The notes under the pieces: model-generated
Told to the model about the DNA's origin: nothing
The model's input: only the letters and a program-made list of their open reading frames with translations
The model's database searches: none
Shown: piece by piece, positions 6,435 to 12,675 of the stretch
Position numbering within the stretch: the first letter of the stretch is position 1
Layout of the letters: each line of letters opens with the position of its first letter
NCBI GenBank assembly: GCA_900555875.1
Contig: USNB01000005.1
Span: 1 to 19,604 of the forward strand
Direction of reading: 5' to 3'
DNA: 19,604 nt
Source: an uncultured Eubacteriales bacterium
GTDB lineage: Bacteria; Bacillota; Clostridia; Christensenellales; Pumilibacteraceae
Program-made: the position numbers and the translations under genes

Positions 6435-7018
6435 TCTTTTAAATTCCCCTTTTCTACGTTTTTTGCTATTATATCGCGCGCAAGCCCGTGCAGTGTTTCC
6501 GAACCCTGCTTCGTCCTTTCCTGACGAGCGCGCACCTTGTCCGCAGTCACTCCGTGCTCTTTCCAATCCATGCCGTCGTTACTGTCATTGAGCAAGAGAG
6601 GCTGGATATTGTCCATGGCATGCGCAAACGCAGCCTCCGGCGTCTCGCCCGCCTCGAATTCGTCGAACAGCGCCGTCAATTCCCGCGCCTGATCGCCGGG
6701 AAGTATGGAGAATATGCGCCGTTTTGCCGCATTTTCTCTCTCCTTTTGAGTCTTCAGCCCGTCCGCATCGTACGCATATGTATCGCCCGCGTCTATCTCC
6801 ACAATGTCGTGGATGAGACACATCATCATCGTCTTGGCGATATCGATGCCGCGATCCGAATGCTCTTTGAGAAGGTATGCCATTATCGCCATATGCCACG
6901 AGTGCTCAGTGTCGTTCTCTCTCCGTCCGCGTCCGCTGATGTGCGTCTGCCTAAAGACGTTTTTCGCCTTATCGATCTCGAGCACGAATGTAAGTTGTTT
7001 TTTAAGTCGTTCGTCCAT
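6431..7018 (-). CDS. HD domain (HD_3, YfbR-type) phosphohydrolase
   Basis: Cytosolic metal-dependent phosphohydrolase of the HD_3 group, which includes YfbR-type 5'-deoxynucleotidases acting on deoxynucleoside monophosphates. The 195-residue product shows the full ligand set: His39 in DTEHSWH, the His70-Asp71 pair in CLIHDIVEID, and Asp136 in AHAMDNIQPLLLN. The EIDAGDTYAYD stretch is typical of the group. The ATG is at 7016-7018 with only a weak GAGCGG upstream. It begins 16 bp beyond the efp terminator, which leaves no room for a good promoter, so it may depend on read-through from pepP-efp. It is coupled to the DUF3795 gene downstream by a 4-bp overlap. Substrate is inferred from family only. 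Confidence 0.9.
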   Translation of the reverse strand: MDERLKKQLTFVLEIDKAKNVFRQTHISGRGRRENDTEHSWHMAIMAYLLKEHSDRGIDIAKTMMMCLIHDIVEIDAGDTYAYDADGLKTQKERENAAKRRIFSILPGDQARELTALFDEFEAGETPEAAFAHAMDNIQPLLLNDSNDGMDWKEHGVTADKVRARQERTKQGSETLHGLARDIIAKNVEKGNLKE

Positions 7019-7034
7019 ATCCGCTCATCATACG

Positions 7035-7065
7035 AAAAATACCCGGCAGCGACGCCGAGTATTTT
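7035..7065 (-). terminator. Intrinsic terminator of pepP-efp
   Basis: On the minus strand AAAATACTCGGC pairs with GCCGGGTATTTT over 12 bp (one G-T wobble) around a 6-nt loop. The pairing arms are plus-strand 7036-7047 and 7054-7065, and the T run closing the stem lies at 7035-7039. It is 19 bp downstream of the efp stop. The near symmetry means it could act on both strands, although no gene reads into it from the left. Confidence 0.85.
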
Positions 7066-7083
7066 CAATTTTACTATGATATT

Positions 7084-7641
7084 TTACTTCACCCTCGACA
7101 TATATTCGCCCGTTCTCGTATCGACGCGGATCTTGTCGCCGATATTGATGAACAGCGGCACCTGGATCGCAGCACCCGTCTCGAGCGTGGCAGGCTTATT
7201 GCCCGCCTTAGACGTATCCCCCTGTATCCCGGGCTCCGTCTCCGCGATCGTGAGCTCAACGAAGTTGGGCGGATCGACGCTGAACGGTACTTCCTTGTAT
7301 GACTGAATGGACACCATCATTTCGGGAATGATGTATTTGAGCGCATCGCGGCAATCATCTATGTTTATGCTTATCTGATCGAAAGTCTCCGGATCCATGA
7401 AGTAGCAGAAATCATCGTCAGCATAAAGAAACTGATATGATTTAGTATCTATCCTCGCTTCGGGGAACTTGTCCGTCGGGCTGAAGGACTCCTCGAGGAC
7501 CTGACCCGTTACGACGTTCTTATACTTTGTTCTGACGAACGCAGAACCCTTCCCGGGCTTGACGTGCTGGAAATCCACGACGCGGAATACCTTACCGTCC
7601 TTTTCGAACGTAGTGCCTTTTCTGAAATCACCTGCTACCAT
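7084..7641 (-). CDS. efp: Elongation factor P
   Basis: Translation factor that binds the ribosome between P and E sites and relieves stalling at polyproline stretches. The 185-residue product has the standard three-domain EF-P length. The exposed loop HVKPGKGSAFVRTKYKNV at about 26-43 carries Lys31, the position that is post-translationally modified in many bacteria. The C-terminal signature is also present (ETGAAIQVPLFINIGDKIRVDTRTGEY, split here only for description). AAGGAGA lies 5 nt before the ATG. It follows pepP, as in Bacillus and clostridia, and is closed by a strong terminator. The enzyme that would modify Lys31 is not in the window. Confidence 0.98.
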   Translation of the reverse strand: MVAGDFRKGTTFEKDGKVFRVVDFQHVKPGKGSAFVRTKYKNVVTGQVLEESFSPTDKFPEARIDTKSYQFLYADDDFCYFMDPETFDQISINIDDCRDALKYIIPEMMVSIQSYKEVPFSVDPPNFVELTIAETEPGIQGDTSKAGNKPATLETGAAIQVPLFINIGDKIRVDTRTGEYMSRVK

Positions 7642-7671
7642 AAAAATCTCCTTGTATATGTCTTTTCGCTT

Positions 7672-7713
7672 AAGGCGGGCATACGCGCCGGACGCGCCTC
7701 GGAAAACCGCCTT
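7672..7713 (-). promoter_or_regulatory. Hairpin in the pepP-efp intergenic leader
   Basis: AAGGCGG and CCGCCTT (plus-strand 7672-7678 and 7707-7713) form a 7-bp outer stem, with a smaller CGCG/CGCG inner stem. It starts immediately after the pepP stop and ends 30 bp before the efp ATG. There is no U tract, so it is not a standard terminator. It may mark an mRNA processing point or set the efp level relative to pepP. Confidence 0.4.
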
Positions 7714-8757
7714 TTATATGATAATACTTTTGGCGAAGTTTGTCAAGTTCTCTATACCGTCTTTTTTAACGACCACCATATCCTCTATGCGTATGCCGAA
7801 TTTATCGAGATACAAGCCCGGTTCTACGGTCACGACGCAATTTTCGGGAAGCGCATCGTAATTGTTTGACGAGAGCCCGGGCGCTTCGTGGATATCTATC
7901 CCGACGCCGTGTCCGAGCGAATGCCCGAACTCACGTTCGAAACCGTTGGCGCGGAACAGCTCCCTTGCTATGCTGTCCGCCTCCCTGCCGCTCATACCCG
8001 CCTTGAGGAATCTGAGCACGTTCTGCTGAGCCGTGAGCACGAGATCGTATATCTCGGTCATCCTGCCCGTCGGTTCGCCGTACACGAACGTACGGGTCAT
8101 GTCCGAACAGTAACCGTCCGCCTTTGCGCCGATATCGAACAGTACGACGTCGCCGCGCTCCAGCTTGCGGTCGCCCGCAGAATGATGGCAATCGGACGAA
8201 TTCTCGCCGAACGCGACTATGTTATCGAATGCAACCCCGTCTGCGCCCGATCTCAGAAATCTGTACGTAAGCTCCGCGCTTATCTCTCGTTCCGTTACTC
8301 CCGCTTTTAGCAGAGGGAGCACTGCGGAAAGCGTCCTCTCTGTAATTGACTGAGCTTTTTTCATGCGCTCTATCTCAGCTTCCGTCTTGACCATACGAAG
8401 CATTGCGACGGCAGACGATACGGGACGAAGAGTAAAACCGTTAAGAGCTTTCTTCAGCTCCTTGAACTCTGATACCGTAAGTATGTCCTCTTCGTAGCCG
8501 ACAGATCCGGCTTTCGCCGCAGTCAGCCTTTCGGCGATCTGCCGATACAGTTTTTCACGCGTCGTGATAACGACCTCGGTACCCTCGGACACGCGGGCGC
8601 GCGCAGCTACTTCGTACCTGAAATCGGTAAAAAATATCCTGGCTTCGGGCAGAAGAAGCACGCAGCCGAATGACGTCTCCATACCGGTAAAGTATGATCT
8701 GTTGGATCCGCCGAAGATAACGACGGCATCTGTTTTTTCAAATAGAGATCCGTACAT
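7714..8757 (-). CDS. pepP: Xaa-Pro aminopeptidase (M24B family)
   Basis: Cytosolic dimetal peptidase that removes N-terminal residues preceding proline. The 347-residue product has an N-terminal creatinase-type domain (1-115) and a pita-bread catalytic domain with all five metal ligands: Asp208 (FDIGAK), Asp219 (SDMTRT), His283 (GHGVG), Glu312 (VEPG) and Glu325 (RIEDM). His192 corresponds to the conserved substrate-side His of the NS..PH region. The N-terminus is short but begins right at the first beta strand, and no alternative start exists upstream before an in-frame stop without ATG, GTG or TTG. The mRNA appears leaderless (see promoter). It precedes efp, the classical yqhT-efp order. Confidence 0.95.
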   Translation of the reverse strand: MYGSLFEKTDAVVIFGGSNRSYFTGMETSFGCVLLLPEARIFFTDFRYEVAARARVSEGTEVVITTREKLYRQIAERLTAAKAGSVGYEEDILTVSEFKELKKALNGFTLRPVSSAVAMLRMVKTEAEIERMKKAQSITERTLSAVLPLLKAGVTEREISAELTYRFLRSGADGVAFDNIVAFGENSSDCHHSAGDRKLERGDVVLFDIGAKADGYCSDMTRTFVYGEPTGRMTEIYDLVLTAQQNVLRFLKAGMSGREADSIARELFRANGFEREFGHSLGHGVGIDIHEAPGLSSNNYDALPENCVVTVEPGLYLDKFGIRIEDMVVVKKDGIENLTNFAKSIII

Positions 8758-8764
8758 ATCAGTA

Positions 8765-8793
8765 ATTATATCACAACATTCCCGCCGTGTAAA
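8765..8793 (-). promoter_or_regulatory. Near-consensus SigA promoter of pepP-efp
   Basis: On the minus strand TTTACA (plus 8788-8793) and TATAAT (plus 8765-8770) are separated by exactly 17 bp, matching 5 of 6 and 6 of 6 consensus positions. Only 7 nt separate the -10 box from the pepP ATG, so transcription should start at or within 1-2 nt of the initiation codon. Confidence 0.88.
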
Positions 8794-8816
8794 GCGTTGA
8801 ATGGATCTTTATCCCG

Positions 8817-9671
8817 TCACATCCCCGCAGCCAGCCGCTCATGCACTGCAAGCATAGTCATCGCATCCTCCGCCTGAGTGCCGTCCGACTCGCATATAAT
8901 GAACGGCGATATGCGGTATTCCTCTATCACCTTTGCCAGACCTTCGTATTCCGGTCCGTACTTTTCATCCGCAAACGTCAGATGTTTCAGTTCGCCTTTC
9001 TCTCCGTACATGATCTTCGAAAAATGCACATGGAAAGCGCTCGCCTTTCTGTCGCCGAGTTTATCGGCGGTCATGTCTATTATGCGCTTATAGTCGTCAT
9101 ATCCCTTTATCCCTCCGTGCGTATAGCTGTTTATATGCCCGAAGTCGAAGCAAGGATACAGCTTATCATCCACCGTGCAGAAATCGAGGATCTCCTCCAC
9201 GGTCCCTATCTGATTGAGTTTGCCCATGGTCTCCGGGCAGAGTATGTAATCGAAATCGATATCGGACAGCGCTTCGACCAGCTTTTCGATGTTTGCCTTT
9301 GCTCTGGCGACGGCATCGCGTCTTTCCGCCTTTCCGCAGGATGCGGGATGAAATACAGACCGCTTTCCGCCGAACATATGCTCGGCAAGTATCGTCTGCC
9401 TTACGTAGTCGATCGACTTTGCGATCATCTCATCGTCGGGATTGGCAAAATTAGTATAATACGGAGCATGAGAACTGATCTCGATATCGTATTTCGCAAA
9501 CTCGGAAGCGATCTCTGCCGCAGCGTCGGAGCTTATGCGCACGCCTCTCCCGAACGAATATTCGTAAGCGGTCAGTTTCTTTCCATGCAGCCATTCCGCC
9601 GCTTCCTTGGTACGTTTATGCCCTTCTTCGTAAAATGACAGCGAATTTCCGCTTGGTCCCACTCTCAGCAC
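8817..9671 (-). CDS. Endonuclease IV-like TIM-barrel protein (AP endonuclease family 2)
   Basis: A 284-residue xylose isomerase-like TIM barrel related to deoxyribonuclease IV (Nfo), which cuts DNA at abasic sites using zinc. Metal-site motifs in order: SSHAPYYTNF, FHPAS, CPETMGK, CFDFGHINS, FHVHFSK and ICESDGTQAEDA, covering most of the endonuclease IV ligands. The usual late DxH pair is replaced by an ELKH-type stretch, so chemistry may differ. I chose the GTG at 9669-9671 with AAGGAG 11 nt upstream, inside the end of ribF; the longer GTG at 9683 overlaps that ribosome site. It overlaps ribF by 7 bp and appears to be the last gene of the infB operon. Could instead be a sugar-phosphate isomerase/epimerase-like enzyme. 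Confidence 0.82.
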   Translation of the reverse strand: MLRVGPSGNSLSFYEEGHKRTKEAAEWLHGKKLTAYEYSFGRGVRISSDAAAEIASEFAKYDIEISSHAPYYTNFANPDDEMIAKSIDYVRQTILAEHMFGGKRSVFHPASCGKAERRDAVARAKANIEKLVEALSDIDFDYILCPETMGKLNQIGTVEEILDFCTVDDKLYPCFDFGHINSYTHGGIKGYDDYKRIIDMTADKLGDRKASAFHVHFSKIMYGEKGELKHLTFADEKYGPEYEGLAKVIEEYRISPFIICESDGTQAEDAMTMLAVHERLAAGM

Positions 9672-10546
9672 AGATCTTTCCACTCCTTGTCTTTTTGTAT
9701 ACGGGCGACAAGCGCCGCAGCATCCGCATATTTTCGTATAGGGCGAAGATAACGGTAAAAATATACCGTCGCCCGCTCGTGCAGCAGACTGCCGCCCTCG
9801 TATCCGATAAGATTAGTCTCGACCGCAAATTTATTCTGCATGAACGTAGGACGCGGTCCCACATTGGTCACCGCACGATATCTCTTCCCGCCAAGCTCGG
9901 CATACGTGCCGTACACGCCCTGCCTGATCTCTGTAACGCCTGAGGGAAAACGCATGTTTATCGTCGGGATCCCTATATTATGTCCCCTGCCGTCGCCACT
10001 GACGACATCTCCTCTTATGTGATAAGGCGTCACGAGCATTGCCCGCGCCGCTGCCATGTCGCCTGCAAGAAGAAAATTTTTCACCGCGGTACTCGAGACC
10101 TTCACTCCGCCGTAATATACGGTCGGCACGACCGTCAGTCCTACGCCCGCCGATCCGCACAGCTCTTCCAGCTCGCACACTCCGAGCAGATCGCTGCCGA
10201 ACGTATAATTCTCTCCGCAGACGAGATGAACGGGCGAATACAGACTCATGAGCTTCGCAAAAAATTCAGCGCCCTTTTCCCCGCATATACCGGCATAATA
10301 CATCGTAAGACATATTTCTGCACCGCACTCTTCATACAGCAGCTTACGCTCGTGATAAGGATATATCGGGATCTTTCCGCCCGGACTGTCCGCGAATGTG
10401 GATATCGCAGCGCGGCAGCCAAGCTCATGCGCTTTCGCGACGGCCGCATCGAGTATCGCGCGATGCGCAAGATGCATTCCGTCGAAATAACCGAGCGCAA
10501 GACAAAACTTATCTTCAGACGGTTTTCCGAATTCCACTACGGTCAT
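9665..10546 (-). CDS. ribF: Bifunctional riboflavin kinase / FAD synthetase (RibF)
   Basis: Makes FMN from riboflavin and then FAD, in the cytosol. The 293-residue product has an N-terminal nucleotidyltransferase domain with GYFDGMHLAHR at 19-29 and VSSTAVKNFL further on, and a C-terminal flavokinase domain with GDGRGHNIGIPTIN, TNVGPRPTF and the catalytic glutamate in VETNL. In the HxGH nucleotide-binding motif the Gly is Ala (HLAH), a mild departure. The ATG at 10544-10546 overlaps the truB stop as ATGA and has GGAGG 10 nt upstream; the longer frame to 10630 lacks this support. truB-ribF adjacency is standard in Bacillota. Confidence 0.95.
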   Translation of the reverse strand: MTVVEFGKPSEDKFCLALGYFDGMHLAHRAILDAAVAKAHELGCRAAISTFADSPGGKIPIYPYHERKLLYEECGAEICLTMYYAGICGEKGAEFFAKLMSLYSPVHLVCGENYTFGSDLLGVCELEELCGSAGVGLTVVPTVYYGGVKVSSTAVKNFLLAGDMAAARAMLVTPYHIRGDVVSGDGRGHNIGIPTINMRFPSGVTEIRQGVYGTYAELGGKRYRAVTNVGPRPTFMQNKFAVETNLIGYEGGSLLHERATVYFYRYLRPIRKYADAAALVARIQKDKEWKDLC

Positions 10547-11406
10547 TCCGAAAGATCCTCCTTCAAATATGTGACTATTCTTATCCCGCGAACGCCGCAT
10601 TCCGCTATTCCGAGCAATTCGCCGCGGCAATACAAAGCGAATTTTCCGTCCGGAGCGTCACACGCTGCGACCGGCACGCCGTTCACAAGCTTCTTATACT
10701 GCCCCTCATCGGCGACGTATGACGGCAAAGCCGAAAGCGCGACCGTGGGAGGGATAATGTTCTCTTCGGTAACCTCATCGGGCGGTACGGAATCCTTTAG
10801 CAGGAAATCGCCGCAGCGGGTACGGGTTATGCTCGTCATCGTCGCAAGCGAACCGAGAGACTCCGCAAGATCGCGGCAAAGCGAACGGATATATGTGCCG
10901 GAAGAACAGTCTATCGAAAACATATATTCGTTTTCGCCTGTCTGTCCGAGCAGCGCGAAATCGTATATTTCTATTTCCGATTCGGTCAGATCCGCGATCT
11001 TGCCGCTCCTGGCAAGATCGTACGCGCGCACACCGCCGACTGATTTTGCGCTGTACTGCGGCGGCATTTGCATTTGTCTGCCTATAAAAGACGAAAGTTT
11101 ATCATTTATGTCTGACATAGTGGGTATTTTATCCGTATGATCGGTCATTCTGCCCGTTATGTCCAAAGTATCCGTCGCGATACCGAATCTGAACGACGCT
11201 TCGTACGTCTTGCTCTTACCGAGAAAATGGTCAAAAAGGCGCGTGCACTTGCCAACGCCCATAAGAAGCACTCCGCTGCCCATAGGATCAAGAGTACCCA
11301 TATGCCCCACTCTGCGTTCCCCCAGAGCACGGCGCACTTTTCCGACGGCCTGCGAACTTGAAATGCCCGCAGGCTTGAATATGTTGACAATACCCGACAG
11401 ACTCAT
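10543..11406 (-). CDS. truB: tRNA pseudouridine(55) synthase (TruB)
   Basis: Converts uridine 55 of the T-loop of tRNAs to pseudouridine. The 287-residue product has the catalytic motif GHMGTLDPMGSGVL with the nucleophile Asp40, the N-terminal GIVNIFKPAGISS signature, and motif GTYIRSLCRDLAESLG, all typical of TruB. Its C-terminal part (about 235-285) resembles the small RNA-binding extension of the family. The ATG at 11404-11406 overlaps the nrnA stop as ATGA, and its own stop overlaps the ribF start in the same way. Confidence 0.97.
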   Translation of the reverse strand: MSLSGIVNIFKPAGISSSQAVGKVRRALGERRVGHMGTLDPMGSGVLLMGVGKCTRLFDHFLGKSKTYEASFRFGIATDTLDITGRMTDHTDKIPTMSDINDKLSSFIGRQMQMPPQYSAKSVGGVRAYDLARSGKIADLTESEIEIYDFALLGQTGENEYMFSIDCSSGTYIRSLCRDLAESLGSLATMTSITRTRCGDFLLKDSVPPDEVTEENIIPPTVALSALPSYVADEGQYKKLVNGVPVAACDAPDGKFALYCRGELLGIAECGVRGIRIVTYLKEDLSE

Positions 11407-12341
11407 TCGGTATCCCTTATGGCTTTGAGTATCTTATCTATGACATCCTCGAGCTTTCCGCAGACACGACAGCCGGCAGCGTAGATGTGCCCTCCTCCTC
11501 CGAACACTGCGGCAATATCGTTGACGTGCCGTCCGCGTGAGCGAAAACTCACCTTGAACTCATTCTCCTTTTCCGCGCAAAGGCTTACTCCCACTTCCAC
11601 GCCGACTACGGATATCGCATAATCGATGATGCCCTCGGTGTCGTTCGAACTGATCCCGCACTCATCGAGAAGCTGTTGCGTCATGGGGATCATGCAAACT
11701 TTACCGTCCATGTAAAAACGCATCGCTTCTATCGACTTTGCGATCAGCATGGTTTTCTGTCTTGTTCTGCTGCGATATAATTCAGTCGCAATGCCGTGAC
11801 AATCGGCGCCGAGACAGGCAAGCCGGTATGCGGTATATAAAACTTTACGATCGGTATTGCTGTGCATGAAATGTCCGGTATCAGTGGACAGTCCGACATA
11901 AAGATAATCCGCTATCTCCTTCGTTATCCTGCCGGTCGGCTCCAGAAGATCGAACACTATCTCACACGTGCTCGAGGCATTGCTTTTGACGATATTGTAA
12001 TCGGCAAACCCTGCGTGCCCTTCGTGATGATCTATACAGATCGTATCTTCGGCAGAACGAAAATAGCCGTCCAGCCTGCCAATGCGCTCATGCGTCGCAC
12101 AGTCGACGGCAATAAACAGATCATAAGTTTTGCGCGTTATGACGTTGAATTTGCCGCTGTCCTTCAAAAACATGTAGGACTCAGGTATGGGAGAGGGGCT
12201 GCAGACGTCCGCCGTCTTCCCCAGCCCCATACAATATTCCCTGAGCGCATACGCCGACCCGAGACAATCTCCGTCCGGACGGACATGCCCGCATATAAGC
12301 ACGGAACGCGCACTTTCTATAACTTCAAGAATGGTGTTCAT
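11403..12341 (-). CDS. nrnA: DHH-DHHA1 phosphoesterase, NrnA-type (nanoRNase / pAp phosphatase)
   Basis: Degrades 2-5 nt RNA fragments and, in characterised members, dephosphorylates 3'-phosphoadenosine 5'-phosphate. The 312-residue product has the DHH-family motifs GHVRPDGDCLGS (18-29), VDCA with Asp80, the DHH triad at 104-106, STDTGHF near 162-168, and the DHHA1 substrate motif GGGGHIYAAG near the C-terminus. I set the start at the ATG 12339-12341 with AAGGAA 10 nt upstream; it overlaps the end of rbfA by 17 bp. Insertion of nrnA between rbfA and truB is usual in clostridia and lactobacilli. Confidence 0.94.
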   Translation of the reverse strand: MNTILEVIESARSVLICGHVRPDGDCLGSAYALREYCMGLGKTADVCSPSPIPESYMFLKDSGKFNVITRKTYDLFIAVDCATHERIGRLDGYFRSAEDTICIDHHEGHAGFADYNIVKSNASSTCEIVFDLLEPTGRITKEIADYLYVGLSTDTGHFMHSNTDRKVLYTAYRLACLGADCHGIATELYRSRTRQKTMLIAKSIEAMRFYMDGKVCMIPMTQQLLDECGISSNDTEGIIDYAISVVGVEVGVSLCAEKENEFKVSFRSRGRHVNDIAAVFGGGGHIYAAGCRVCGKLEDVIDKILKAIRDTE

Positions 12342-12675
12342 TTTCGGAAATTTCCTTAAGTATCGAATCGATCTTTCTGCCGTATTCACCCGAAGAATCG
12401 ATCCTGAACGTAAGCGCCGGAATAGTACGCATATTGCGCAGACGCGCCGCAAGCTCATGACGGATAAATCCCGCAGACGAATTGAGCGCTTCTATCGCGC
12501 CCGCCTCGTCTCCTATCACGCTGACGTATATGCGGGCATATTTGAGATCCTTCGAGACCTCTGCCGCCGTTACGGTAGTCATGAAAGGGATCTTGGGATT
12601 ATGCACCTTATCGCGGATTATCCCGGATACTTCCCTGATTATTTCGCCCGCGACCCTGTCCGTTTTGTAACTCAT
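12325..12675 (-). CDS. rbfA: 30S ribosome-binding factor RbfA
   Basis: Assembly factor for the small ribosomal subunit that binds near helix 1 of 16S rRNA. The 116-residue product has the expected length, an N-terminal RVAGEIIREVSGII helix and the KH-like core with VSKDLKYARIYVSVIG, plus the terminal ALTFRIDSSGEYGRKIDSIL block. Its ATG shares one base with the infB stop (TAATG), consistent with re-initiation. No unusual residues. Confidence 0.97.
   Translation of the reverse strand: MSYKTDRVAGEIIREVSGIIRDKVHNPKIPFMTTVTAAEVSKDLKYARIYVSVIGDEAGAIEALNSSAGFIRHELAARLRNMRTIPALTFRIDSSGEYGRKIDSILKEISENEHHS

Noticed and set aside
7019..7034. TATGAT as -10 box of the HD gene
   Set aside because: No -35 element at 16-18 bp, and it lies only 8 nt from the ATG.
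9980..11140. 386-codon plus-strand open frame antisense to ribF and truB
   Set aside because: Both sense genes are intact and conserved; the antisense product shows no domain or ribosome site.
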